DNA from: Dyadobacter psychrotolerans
GTDB taxonomy: Bacteria; Bacteroidota; Bacteroidia; Cytophagales; Spirosomataceae
Length of the DNA: 64,000 nucleotides
Assembly: GCF_004349265.1 (NCBI RefSeq)
Contig: NZ_SMFL01000021.1
Coordinates: 1 to 64,000 of the forward strand
Direction of reading: 5' to 3'
Part shown: piece by piece, positions 41,077 through 49,126 of the stretch
How the letters are laid out: each line of letters begins with the position of its first letter
How positions within the stretch are numbered: position 1 is the first letter of the stretch
Notes under the pieces: generated by a model
Databases searched by the model: none
Seen by the model: the letters and a program-made list of their open reading frames with translations, nothing else
What the model was told of the DNA's origin: nothing
Program-made: the position numbers and the translations under genes

Positions 41077-43377
41077 TCAATAATTCAAAGTCAATCCTAC
41101 ACCAAATCCCATATCACTATCATAATGGGCGGTAACACCCGCATACCTGGTAAAAATATATTTGATCGCCGCCATGTACTCTTTATCGGTGTTGACCATC
41201 AGGTTCATACGCAAACGTTTGGAAACGGGTATGTCCATCCTTTCTAACTGAAACCTGACAATACCATCCGTAAAGATTTCAGCCTGTGCAGAAACCAGCA
41301 TGGGTAGCGTATAATTGACACCCGCACTCAGTATCGAGCGTTTGTCTTTCGTATTCCGCTGCCCAAACAGATTGGTTTCAACTTCATCCATGCCCATTTT
41401 TCTGTACCGCCAGTCAAATCCTATAAAAGGCATAAGCCACTGCATTTTGCCAATGTAACGTCCTACATGCGTTTCCACTTCGTAGCCATGGTGGTCGTTA
41501 TAACCCAGCCGCCATTCACTGCCGATACTCCATCGGGTATTTTGCAGCATGGCTTCGCCATCATTTCCATTTGTGGCAATATCGTTTTCCGCCATAAAGT
41601 GAAATTCCCTGTCGTCGGCAAAAAGTTTGCGCTGTGCAAGTTTAGGGTTTGGTATTTCAGGGTTTGCAGGTGAGTTCTGATAAGAGAAAACCCTTCCCAT
41701 ACCACTCATCATGTGATAAAGAATATGACAGTGAAAAAACCAATCCCCGCTTTCAGTTGCTGCAAATTCGAGGGTATCAGTTTCCATAGGCATAATGTCA
41801 ATGATATTTTTCATCGGAGCATTTTCACCCTGACCATTGAGAACCCTGAAATCGTGCCCATGAAGGTGCATCGGATGGCGCATCATGGAATTATTGTAAA
41901 TCACCATACGGACATTTTCACCTTTTTTAATCAGGATCTTATCACTTTCAGAAACTACCTTATTGTCCATACTCCACACGTAACGGTTCATGTTTCCCGT
42001 CAGTACAAACCGCAGTTCTTTCACAGGTGCATCTTTTGGAAGCGATGTATTGAGAGGTGATTTGAGCATGGCATAATTCAGGGTTGTAATCGAAGAAAGG
42101 GCGTTGCTGTTATACATGTTATGATCGGCATGTCCGCTTTCCATTGGCTTCTTACTATCATCCATTTTCATACCCTTCATCTCAGCCGGTTTACCAGCCT
42201 CTTTCATTTTCTTTCCTTTCACCGGGCCTGTAATTTCCGGATACATGACCAGGTTCATATCCATCTGGTTCAGGCTCATGTTCATGCCCATATCATCCAG
42301 ATCACCATTCATTTTCATCATGCCGTTCATCATTTTCATGCCCTCAAAATATTTGAGTTTGGGCAGTGGGGATGTAAGCTGTTTGATTCCTTCACCCAAA
42401 TACAGGGAAGCAGATCTGGTGCGGTCTTCCGAGGTTACAAGAAACTCGTAGGCGATTGGTTTGGCCCCCGGATTTACCTGTGGAATAGTAACAATCACAT
42501 CATAAGTTTCCGAAACGGCAATAATCAACCTGTCTACTTCGACTGGGTCCACATCATTGCCGTCATTGGCAACTACTGTCATTTTCCCTCCGGCGTAAGT
42601 AAGCCAGAAGTAAGTGGATGCGCCTCCGTTCGAAATTCTCAAACGCACTTTCTCACCGGGCTTGAACTGTGAAAGCTGGCTCTGATTTTTGCCATTGATC
42701 AGGAATTTCTCGTAGTAGACGTCGCTGACATCCATTGCATTCATTCGTTTGAACTCATTGGCTACCTTGGTTTTAAAGTAACCCTGTTTAATGGCCTCTG
42801 AATAACTTTGTGTCGTGCCCTTTTTGATCGAAAACCAATCACTGGCATTGTGCAGCATCCGGTGCACATTTTTAGGGTTCAAGTCTGTCCATTCACTCAA
42901 TACGATAGGAACTGTCGGGATAACCGTCTCTTTTTTCTTGTTCAGGATCATAGAACCATACATGCCGATCTGCTCCTGCAATCCGGTATGGCTATGATAC
43001 CAGTGCGTCCCGTTTTGAATAATGGCAAACCGGTACAAATGTGTAGTATGCGGTTTAATAGGCATTTGCGTTAGATTGGGAACCCCGTCATATTTGTTTG
43101 GCAGGAACAGTCCATGCCAGTGCAATGAGGTTTCCTCATTAAGCTCATTATGGACATAAATCTCAGCCGTGTCACCTTCTGTAAAGGTCAGCGTAGGCAT
43201 AGGGATTTGTCCGTTTACCGCGATCGCTCTTTTTAGTTTGCCCGTAAAGTTTACAGTCGTATCCTTTACGTATAGATCATACCGGACTATCTTCTGTGCA
43301 AATGCTATTTCAGAAAATAGAAGAAAAATAATACCAGGGAAAATAGCCTTTATGCCAGCAGTTTTACCAAAATACAT
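41077..43377 (-). CDS. multicopper oxidase (CopA-like) fused to a CopB-like outer-membrane barrel domain
   Basis: 766 residues. Signal peptide IIFLLFSEIAFAQ. Cupredoxin domains carry the four copper motifs HWHGLFLP, HWYHSHTG, HPMHLHGHDF and FFHCHILYHMMSGM. A Met/His-rich insert (MKMMNGMMKMNGDLDDMGMN) lies near residue 350. After ~580 the sequence changes to an amphipathic beta pattern (RWSIGSEWRLGYNDHHGYEV ... YDSDMGFGVGLTLNY) like CopB barrels. Oxidises Cu(I) in the periplasm; the barrel could anchor it to the outer membrane. The fusion is read directly from one open frame. Confidence 0.9.
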   Translation of the reverse strand: MYFGKTAGIKAIFPGIIFLLFSEIAFAQKIVRYDLYVKDTTVNFTGKLKRAIAVNGQIPMPTLTFTEGDTAEIYVHNELNEETSLHWHGLFLPNKYDGVPNLTQMPIKPHTTHLYRFAIIQNGTHWYHSHTGLQEQIGMYGSMILNKKKETVIPTVPIVLSEWTDLNPKNVHRMLHNASDWFSIKKGTTQSYSEAIKQGYFKTKVANEFKRMNAMDVSDVYYEKFLINGKNQSQLSQFKPGEKVRLRISNGGASTYFWLTYAGGKMTVVANDGNDVDPVEVDRLIIAVSETYDVIVTIPQVNPGAKPIAYEFLVTSEDRTRSASLYLGEGIKQLTSPLPKLKYFEGMKMMNGMMKMNGDLDDMGMNMSLNQMDMNLVMYPEITGPVKGKKMKEAGKPAEMKGMKMDDSKKPMESGHADHNMYNSNALSSITTLNYAMLKSPLNTSLPKDAPVKELRFVLTGNMNRYVWSMDNKVVSESDKILIKKGENVRMVIYNNSMMRHPMHLHGHDFRVLNGQGENAPMKNIIDIMPMETDTLEFAATESGDWFFHCHILYHMMSGMGRVFSYQNSPANPEIPNPKLAQRKLFADDREFHFMAENDIATNGNDGEAMLQNTRWSIGSEWRLGYNDHHGYEVETHVGRYIGKMQWLMPFIGFDWRYRKMGMDEVETNLFGQRNTKDKRSILSAGVNYTLPMLVSAQAEIFTDGIVRFQLERMDIPVSKRLRMNLMVNTDKEYMAAIKYIFTRYAGVTAHYDSDMGFGVGLTLNY

Positions 43378-43407
43378 AAGATGTTTTACGTTAAATAATA
43401 GAAGAAT

Positions 43408-43441
43408 ATTCTGCCCCTACAGCTAGCTGTAAGGGCAGAAT
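43408..43441 (-). terminator. long hairpin between the DUF3347 and multicopper oxidase genes
   Basis: 17-bp arms with one mismatch and no loop spacer (left arm 43408-43424, right arm 43425-43441); the centre is the palindrome TACAGCTAGCTGTA. On the minus strand it is followed by an AT-rich stretch but no clean T-run. It could be an intra-operon attenuator, an mRNA processing element or a terminator. Confidence 0.5.
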
Positions 43442-43470
43442 TAAAGCATGGCAAAATAGGCCTGCTTTTG

Positions 43471-44325
43471 TTACTTGATGGTTTCGGTAGTTTTGCCACA
43501 GTTTAGCATCTGTGCGCCGTAGTACGGGTTTTTGATAGCAGGTACCTGGCTCAGCCAGTTGGCTCCTTTACCCTCCTTGGCCATAGGGCAATGCTGGTAA
43601 TAAACTGCCTCAGATGGCTTTCCAGATTTTATGAGTTTATACATATTATCTGAAAGCGAAGAAAAATGATCTCTCTGGTGGCCTACGTCCTTGGTTTCAG
43701 AAATATGGTCTGCATCAAAATCAAGGTCTTTCATTACTTTCATCCAGACCATATGCTGCTCAGAAGCAAGCTGATCCATTTTGACCGCTTTGATTGCTTT
43801 TACAAGATTCGTAGCATTTGTTGATGCTGTATTGCCGTCAGAACTTACCAATGCATCTTTAACGGCATAATAGGCATCCAAAACAGGTTTTAACGGATCT
43901 GTATCAGCGGCAGCGTTTTTCTGTGTGTCCGCCATAGCACCATGCTGATGTTCTGTCATTTTCTTCTCTGCAACGGCCTGCTTTTTAACGGCACGTTCAT
44001 ACTTGCAGCAGTCCGCAAGCTTTGCATAAGCATCGTCAGGAGCCAAGAACCTGTCATTGTCATAACCCGCCAAAGCTACTTTTTTAAGAACTGCATCAAT
44101 CGAGGTTTTCTTACTGTCGTAGGTGACCAGAGCCATTTTTGAATCCTTGTCCCAGCTAGCCTTTGATGTGTTTTTTTCAAATGCTGCTGTTTCAATCCCT
44201 TCTTTACATAGGGCACATGATCCGGCAATTTTTACATTTTCGGTAGATACATTTTTGATTTCTGCATTAGACAGAAATGGGGATAGCAACAACACTATTG
44301 CCATCAATATTTTTATTGATTTCAT
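43471..44325 (-). CDS. secreted HMA plus DUF3347 copper-binding protein
   Basis: 284 residues. Signal peptide ILMAIVLLLSPFLSNA. A heavy-metal-associated domain follows (KIAGSCALCKEGIE, CxxC), then a His-containing linker and a DUF3347 domain ending YYQHCPMAKEGKGANWLSQV and LNCGKT. DUF3347 occurs in periplasmic copper carriers and in CusB-like proteins of Bacteroidota. Likely hands copper to the oxidase or ATPase encoded downstream. Confidence 0.88.
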   Translation of the reverse strand: MKSIKILMAIVLLLSPFLSNAEIKNVSTENVKIAGSCALCKEGIETAAFEKNTSKASWDKDSKMALVTYDSKKTSIDAVLKKVALAGYDNDRFLAPDDAYAKLADCCKYERAVKKQAVAEKKMTEHQHGAMADTQKNAAADTDPLKPVLDAYYAVKDALVSSDGNTASTNATNLVKAIKAVKMDQLASEQHMVWMKVMKDLDFDADHISETKDVGHQRDHFSSLSDNMYKLIKSGKPSEAVYYQHCPMAKEGKGANWLSQVPAIKNPYYGAQMLNCGKTTETIK

Positions 44326-44411
44326 ATGAAAAGACCTAAACTGTTAATAATAAACTGATTAATCAAAAGCAAGGGTGCTTTCGAAAAGACGCACTTGTGG
44401 CGTCGGACAAT

Positions 44412-44810
44412 TTAACAGCTTATGTTTGGGGGCATCCAAAGAGAGAGGTATACCGGTTTGGGAGTAGATTCTTTGAAGAGCCAGAAATTAGCCTGGGAAA
44501 TAACAAAAACATTTTTGCTAATCAGTGCGACTTGATGTGTTTTTAATGCAAATACCGAAGACCCGTGGGTACAACTGCATCCCGAGCCGTCACAAGTGTG
44601 GCCACACATTTTCTTCTTACTGCCTGATTTTTGATGGTCAGAGGCATTACAATAAGCTGTTTTATTACCAGTATGCTTTATTTCAGTTTTAGAGATCTTA
44701 TGCTTGCTGCCACACGCATAACTATTACTTACCGACAGCGCCAGTAAGTGAGTCATTATCAGTAACATCAAAACAAAACCTTTCATACAGAAATATACGG
44801 TTTTTAACAT
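44412..44810 (-). CDS. small Cys/His-rich secreted protein of the copper cluster
   Basis: 132 residues from ATG 44810; the start may instead be ATG 44786 (MKGFVLMLL). The hydrophobic N-terminus is followed by NSYACGSKHKI, a CNASDHQKSGSKKKMCGHTC stretch and CSCTHGSSVF, with six Cys and several His in ~45 residues. The C-terminus (PKPVYLSLWMPPNISC) resembles the ending of the 25,832 protein. Function unknown, metal binding plausible. Divergent from the 44,963 gene; a 20-bp imperfect palindrome (44859-44878, TACC...GGTA) lies between them. Confidence 0.55.
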   Translation of the reverse strand: MLKTVYFCMKGFVLMLLIMTHLLALSVSNSYACGSKHKISKTEIKHTGNKTAYCNASDHQKSGSKKKMCGHTCDGSGCSCTHGSSVFALKTHQVALISKNVFVISQANFWLFKESTPKPVYLSLWMPPNISC

Positions 44811-44962
44811 TACAAAGATTACAGTTCCTTTGCCAATATTTTTACACAATTGCAGAAATACCTTACATAATTATGGTATTCGCTTCTCCTGAGGGGTAAA
44901 AAGTTAACGCTGTTGCTTTTTTGTTAGTCATATCATTCCATTAAAATTATTATACCAAAGTT

Positions 44963-46054
44963 ATGCTGTTACCGAAATTAGGATTGATCATGGGTGTTCT
45001 GGTGATATGGATGCATCAAATGGATATCAGACCATTTAATGCTGCAGTAAATGAACAAAACATAGGCGTGGGAAGTCAACCAGAAATAGCCGTCGATGCC
45101 GATGGGGTTATCCGTATCGTTTATGGCATCAAAAATGGAAAAGAAAGGGATTTATATTATGTGGCATCGAATGATGAAGGTAAATCATACTCCAAGCCAT
45201 TTTTAATCGGAAATTTTTCACAAATGGGTTTGGGGATGGGACGGGGACCACAGCTGACTGCGACAAGGGATTACACTGTCGTAACTGTTGGCGACCATAA
45301 TGGAAACCTGTTTGCAGTAAATCTTTCCAAGAAAACAAATCAGTGGTCAGCACCGGTTAAAGTAAATGATGCTGATACAACAGCCAAAGAAGCGCTTTCA
45401 GGTCTGGGTGCTGGTAAAGATAATTTTGTTTATACCGCCTGGCTGGATTCGCGTCTTGGAAATAATAACTTATACGGTGCCCTTTCTACTGACGGAGGTC
45501 TAACATGGGGTAAAAATCAATTAATTTACAAAGGCACGCAAAACGGTATTTGTGACTGCTGCAAGCCATCCGTTTATATCAATCAAATAGGCCATATTTT
45601 TGTCATGTTCAGAAACAAACTGGATGGTGCTCGTAATATGTATCTGATTTCTTCGACAGACAAAGGAGAACATTTTGGGAAAGCTCAAAAACAAGGGATC
45701 GGAGATTATATGATCAATGCCTGTCCAATGGACGGCGGAGATTTGACTGTTAATTCAAATGGTGAGGCTTCTACTGTTTGGCGTCGTCAGATGGAAGTTT
45801 ATCTTGCGCAGCCCAGTAAACCTGAAATGAAATTAGGTACTGGCCGCACCCCTGTTATATTGCAAACTACAAAAGGTAATGCAATAGCATGGCAGCAGGA
45901 AAATGTGGTCCAATTCCGAAGCCCTGATGGTTTAAAGACGATTTCCCTAGGTAATGGCCAATATCCCAAACTCGCGTTGGCGAAAGATCAAAAAACAGCT
46001 ATTTGTACTTTTGAACGTGATGGGAAAATAATAGTAACATCCATAATTTTGTAA
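44963..46054 (+). CDS. sialidase-like beta-propeller (BNR-repeat) protein of the copper cluster
   Basis: 363 residues. Several Asp-box/BNR-type repeats (SNDEGKSYSKP, STDGGLTWGKN, STDKGEHFGKA) give a six-bladed propeller fold. The conserved cluster GICDCCKPSV and NACPMDGGD are not sialidase residues and suggest metal or redox function. The N-terminal hydrophobic segment indicates export or anchoring. Similar propellers are seen beside copper genes in Bacteroidota. No glycosidase catalytic set is apparent, so a sialidase function is not claimed. Confidence 0.75.
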   Translation: MLLPKLGLIMGVLVIWMHQMDIRPFNAAVNEQNIGVGSQPEIAVDADGVIRIVYGIKNGKERDLYYVASNDEGKSYSKPFLIGNFSQMGLGMGRGPQLTATRDYTVVTVGDHNGNLFAVNLSKKTNQWSAPVKVNDADTTAKEALSGLGAGKDNFVYTAWLDSRLGNNNLYGALSTDGGLTWGKNQLIYKGTQNGICDCCKPSVYINQIGHIFVMFRNKLDGARNMYLISSTDKGEHFGKAQKQGIGDYMINACPMDGGDLTVNSNGEASTVWRRQMEVYLAQPSKPEMKLGTGRTPVILQTTKGNAIAWQQENVVQFRSPDGLKTISLGNGQYPKLALAKDQKTAICTFERDGKIIVTSIIL

Positions 46055-46359
46055 AGATGCTGTGCTATCACCAATAACAGGTAATCGGACTCACAATTTT
46101 GCCGTGACATGGACGGCCAGTCCGCTACTGTACAATCTTTTAATTTAACCTAAATAGCTAGCAAATGTTCAAAATAACGTTTTCTTTACAAATGGGCCGC
46201 AGTCGCGAACGAGGAAAACATACGCCAAGAAACCGCAGACGGCCGCTAAGTTATTAGTTTTAGATTTATAAAGTCAACATTTAACATCTGAGTTTTACGG
46301 TCAATCTTTTATTATCTGCAGTTGGGATCATTTTTTTTTAATCTTCGATATTTAAGTAT
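46055..46359. other. intergenic stretch between copper and mercury-type modules
   Basis: 305 bp without a gene-like reading frame on either strand. A GC-richer patch (46,190-46,255, containing GCCGCAGTCGCGAACG) stands out from the AT-rich surroundings and may be a remnant of the junction where two cargo modules were joined. No terminal repeats recognised. Confidence 0.4.
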
Positions 46360-46399
46360 AACATTATTTAAGCAAATACTTAAATAATGTTTATATTTG
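46360..46399 (+). promoter_or_regulatory. perfect 13-bp inverted-repeat operator plus -7 element for the ArsR-merTP unit
   Basis: AACATTATTTAAG (46360-46372) and its exact reverse complement (46379-46391) are separated by six bases. TATATTTG (46392-46399), a perfect TAnnTTTG, follows immediately. The repeat overlaps where the -33 region should be, ideal for repression by the ArsR protein encoded at 46,419. Confidence 0.85.
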
Positions 46400-46418
46400 T
46401 CTAAAATCATAGGCAGAT

Positions 46419-46805
46419 ATGGAAAAAGAGTTAGATCAAGTCAGTAGCTGTATCCGTTTGTTCGCTGATCAGGTGCAGATCCAGGTATGTAAGGAAATTC
46501 TAGACGAAAATGATGACGCATTTACCAGATTATCCCAGGTTTATGCACTTGCTGGAAATGATGCCCGCTTAAAAATACTTTATCTTATCCAGCAACAGAA
46601 TGAGCTTTGTCCTTGCGATTTAAGCGATATTTTGCAGATGACGGTCCCGGCTGTTTCTCAGCATCTTCGTAAATTAAAGGATGCCAGTTTAGTACGTACC
46701 CGAAAATCCGGACAAACCATCTTTTATTCGATCATACCAGATCAGGCAGATGTCATCAACCAGTTATTTATACATATTCCCAATCCAGAAAGTATAGCAG
46801 TATGA
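46419..46805 (+). CDS. ArsR/SmtB-family metal-sensing repressor (mercury-type module)
   Basis: 128 residues. Winged helix-turn-helix (NDARLKILYLIQQQNELCPCDLSDILQMTVPAVSQHLRKLKDASLV). The C-P-C pair in helix alpha-3 (ELCPCDLS) and the N-terminal Cys residues (SCIRL, VCKEI) can form a thiolate metal site for Hg or As. Downstream MerT/MerP fusion suggests Hg(II). Stop overlaps the next start (ATGA). Autoregulation through the 46360-46391 palindrome is likely. Confidence 0.9.
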   Translation: MEKELDQVSSCIRLFADQVQIQVCKEILDENDDAFTRLSQVYALAGNDARLKILYLIQQQNELCPCDLSDILQMTVPAVSQHLRKLKDASLVRTRKSGQTIFYSIIPDQADVINQLFIHIPNPESIAV

Positions 46806-47389
46806 AAGCGCCCAAAGTTACTGCTAATGCCGGTATACTTACTGCATTCGCAAGTTCTGTTTGTTGTATCACACCACTACTGGCCATGTTCGCCGGGACA
46901 AGCAGCCTGGCAACAACTTTTGATTGGATTGAGCCAGCACGTCCTTATTTTATTATTGGTACTGTATTGATTTTGGGTTTTGCCTGGTATCAGCAGTTAA
47001 AACCAGTTTCTGAAGTCTCATGTAATTGCGAACCTGAAAACAAACCATTTATGCAATCTAAAAAGTTTTTAAGCCTGGTAACCCTTGCAGCAGCATTACT
47101 CATTACTTTCCCAAGTTATTCTGGACTACTCTATCATCAGAAACAGGAAGTAAAACAACCTATTTCCAAGAAAGGGCAAACAGCCTTTATAAAGATTAAA
47201 GGTATGACCTGTGAAGGGTGTGAGCATCATGTCACACAGGAAGTCAATAAATTGAAAGGCATACAGCAGGTTCAGGTATCGTATAAAACGGCTAGTGCAA
47301 CCGTTAAGTACGACAGTACAAAGACGTCCCTTGCTGAAATTAAAAAGGCAGTCGATGCTACCGGATATAAAGTCGTTGAAACAAACTAG
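46802..47389 (+). CDS. MerT-MerP fusion mercuric transporter
   Basis: 195 residues. MerT-like part with vicinal Cys in the first helix (ASSVCCITPLLA) and a cytoplasm-facing Cys pair (SCNCEPE), three hydrophobic helices, then a C-terminal heavy-metal-associated (MerP) domain with GMTCEGCEHHV. The fused MerTP form is common in Bacteroidota mer operons. Brings Hg(II) in for reduction, but no MerA is encoded in this window. Confidence 0.88.
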   Translation: MKAPKVTANAGILTAFASSVCCITPLLAMFAGTSSLATTFDWIEPARPYFIIGTVLILGFAWYQQLKPVSEVSCNCEPENKPFMQSKKFLSLVTLAAALLITFPSYSGLLYHQKQEVKQPISKKGQTAFIKIKGMTCEGCEHHVTQEVNKLKGIQQVQVSYKTASATVKYDSTKTSLAEIKKAVDATGYKVVETN

Positions 47390-47395
47390 ACAGTT

Positions 47396-47605
47396 ATGAA
47401 TGTAATATTAGAATCTGTAATTACCTGCCCGCATTGCAGCACCGAACGTGCGGAAATAATGCCTGTTGATGCGTGTATGTACTTTTATGAGTGTACAAAT
47501 TGCAAGACATTGTTAAAGCCAGCTTCTGGGGATTGCTGTGTTTTTTGCACATATGGAACCGAAAAATGTCCCCCGATCCAAATGAACAAGTCATGCTGTG
47601 CCTAG
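47396..47605 (+). CDS. GDCCVxC small Cys-rich protein
   Basis: 69 residues with eleven Cys: TCPHCSTER, CTNCKTLLKP, the family motif GDCCVFCTYG, then KCPP and KSCCA. It is a known companion of merTP in Bacteroidota and looks like a zinc-ribbon or soft-metal-binding protein. Starts 7 bp after merTP. Precise role unknown. Confidence 0.85.
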   Translation: MNVILESVITCPHCSTERAEIMPVDACMYFYECTNCKTLLKPASGDCCVFCTYGTEKCPPIQMNKSCCA

Positions 47606-47623
47606 CAATATAATATCAATGAC

Positions 47624-48034
47624 ATGAAAATGATGAAAACAATTCCGGCCCTTCCTGTTCAAAATATTGAAGAGTCCGTTAAATTCTATTCTGAAAAACT
47701 AGGTTTTACAGCACCTTATTATGACGACGGCTTTGCCAAAGTAGTCCGGGACGAAATTGAAATCCATTTGTGGGCTTCTTCGGATGAAAGCTGGAAGAAC
47801 AAAGGCTTATCCTTGGTAGCAGATCCAATTGGCAGTGGGGCAGAAAGCTTTCTGGCGGGCACGGCCAGTTGCCGGATTGAAGTCCAGGGCATAGATGAGT
47901 TGTACGAAGAATATAAAAAGCAAGGTGTTATTTATGACTCTGAAACTGTTGTAGAAGACCAGCCATGGGGAGACCGGGAGTTTCCGGCATTAGATCATCA
48001 TCGCAATCTGTTGACTTTTTATGAAGAGATTTAA
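47624..48034 (+). CDS. VOC-fold (bleomycin-resistance/glyoxalase-like) protein
   Basis: 136 residues. Starts TIPALPVQNIEESVKFYSEKLGF and contains VRDEIEIHLWA and PWGDREFPALDHHRNLLTFYEEI, the pattern of bleomycin-binding VOC proteins. Sequestration of a drug or a small ligand is possible. It occupies the position where merA would be expected in this operon. Confidence 0.85.
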   Translation: MKMMKTIPALPVQNIEESVKFYSEKLGFTAPYYDDGFAKVVRDEIEIHLWASSDESWKNKGLSLVADPIGSGAESFLAGTASCRIEVQGIDELYEEYKKQGVIYDSETVVEDQPWGDREFPALDHHRNLLTFYEEI

Positions 48035-48043
48035 AAAAGGGAT

Positions 48044-48062
48044 AACCAATCAATGATTGGTT
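48044..48062. repeat. 9-bp perfect palindrome between the VOC gene and ArsR
   Basis: AACCAATCA (48044-48052) and TGATTGGTT (48054-48062). No T-run follows on the plus strand, so it may be an operator or a weak terminator. Just upstream of the arsenic operon promoter. Confidence 0.45.
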
Positions 48063-48081
48063 GAAAAAAGTATCTATCGTA

Positions 48082-48114
48082 TTATTGCAATGAATAAAAA
48101 TAATTTTATCTTTG
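48082..48114 (+). promoter_or_regulatory. candidate ArsR operator and -7 element of the arsenic operon
   Basis: TTATTGCAATGAATAA (48082-48097) is a short palindrome of the type bound by ArsR proteins. TATCTTTG (48107-48114) is a perfect TAnnTTTG. The element ends only four bases before ATG 48119, so the transcript would be leaderless or nearly so. Confidence 0.6.
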
Positions 48115-48118
48115 GCAC

Positions 48119-48448
48119 ATGGGAGTTACAAAAACACAAGTTTTTACGGATAGGCAGAACCGTATCGCTGATTTAGCCAAAGCGCTGGCGCACCCGGCAA
48201 GGGTTGCGATCATCCAGCATTTATTAAAAGTAAATTCATGCGTTTGCGGTGACCTGGTAGAAGTGCTGCCACTTGCCCAGGCCACGGTTTCACAACATTT
48301 GAAAGAATTGAAACAGATTGGCATTATACACGGAGAGATTAACCCGCCAAGGGTTTGTTACTGTATCAATGAAACGGTATGGCAAGAAGCCAAAGCTATT
48401 TTTGGTGACTTATTTGAAACATCGGTAGCAGCTGCATGCTGCAATTAA
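48119..48448 (+). CDS. arsR: ArsR-family arsenical repressor
   Basis: 109 residues. Winged helix-turn-helix (LAKALAHPARVAIIQHLLKVNSCVCGDLVEVLPLAQATVSQHLKEL). The C-V-C metal-sensing motif (SCVCGDL) in the alpha-3 helix and a C-terminal CC are present. Heads the arsR-DUF6428-arsN-arsC-acr3 operon. The start lies at the predicted transcription start. Confidence 0.92.
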   Translation: MGVTKTQVFTDRQNRIADLAKALAHPARVAIIQHLLKVNSCVCGDLVEVLPLAQATVSQHLKELKQIGIIHGEINPPRVCYCINETVWQEAKAIFGDLFETSVAAACCN

Positions 48449-48494
48449 TATGTAAGCAGAATTTTTTCATCTTCAATTCAATCGTAACATAGCA

Positions 48495-49106
48495 ATGAAT
48501 GATTTCAATCCAATGAACTGGCAGTCTTTCAAAAGTACCCTTTTAGAGAATCCTGATAAGGTACTTCAATTTCAATATGCCGAAGGACAATTTGTTGATA
48601 CATCATACCATATTACTGAAATCAAACAAGCCCCGATCGTCTCTGTGGACTGTGGCGGTGTGATGAACAACTGGACGGAAATCATCGTGCAGCTTTGGGA
48701 ACCGTTGGTGACGGAAACCGAACGTGCTATGAAAGTAAGTAAAGCGCTGTCAATTATTAATTTAGTAGAGAAATCACTGCCACTTAATCCGCTTGGCGTA
48801 GTCAAAATTGAGTTTGGCAATTCTAAATTCGATACCCGGCAGATGTACCCAGGCGAGTTTTTGACTGATGGTGACATCTTTACGGTAAATCTGGTACCCG
48901 ATTTTACACAATGCAAAGCGCTGACAAGAAATAGTAGCTGTGGCACTGCTAAGCCAGACACCGCTTCATCTTGTTGTGGCCCTGTCAATGCTGAGACAAT
49001 AACCGTTTCTGCTGATACCAGAGTAGTCCAGCAAGAAAAAGAGGCACTTGAACTGGTTGGGACAGAAGATTCTTCCTGCTGTACACCTGGTGGTGGATGC
49101 TGTTAA
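48495..49106 (+). CDS. DUF6428 protein with Cys-rich tail
   Basis: 203 residues. The first ~145 residues match the compact DUF6428 layout seen in Bacteroidota ars operons (PIVSVDCGGVMNNWTEIIVQLWE, FDTRQMYPGEFLTDGDIFTV). The last ~60 add a Cys-rich tail: NSSCGTAKP, ASSCCGPVN and the terminal EDSSCCTPGGGCC, nine Cys in total near the end. The tail suggests As(III) binding or hand-off. Function otherwise unknown. Confidence 0.8.
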   Translation: MNDFNPMNWQSFKSTLLENPDKVLQFQYAEGQFVDTSYHITEIKQAPIVSVDCGGVMNNWTEIIVQLWEPLVTETERAMKVSKALSIINLVEKSLPLNPLGVVKIEFGNSKFDTRQMYPGEFLTDGDIFTVNLVPDFTQCKALTRNSSCGTAKPDTASSCCGPVNAETITVSADTRVVQQEKEALELVGTEDSSCCTPGGGCC

Positions 49107-49126
49107 TTATTTCAAATCAGACAAAT

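Noticed and set aside
42121..42672. 183-codon plus-strand frame opposite the multicopper oxidase
   Set aside because: His/Phe-rich antisense of the Met/His-rich region; the sense strand encodes all four copper motifs.
44963..46054. True sialidase
   Set aside because: BNR repeats are present, but the expected catalytic Arg triad/Tyr-Glu pattern is not evident, and the context is copper handling.
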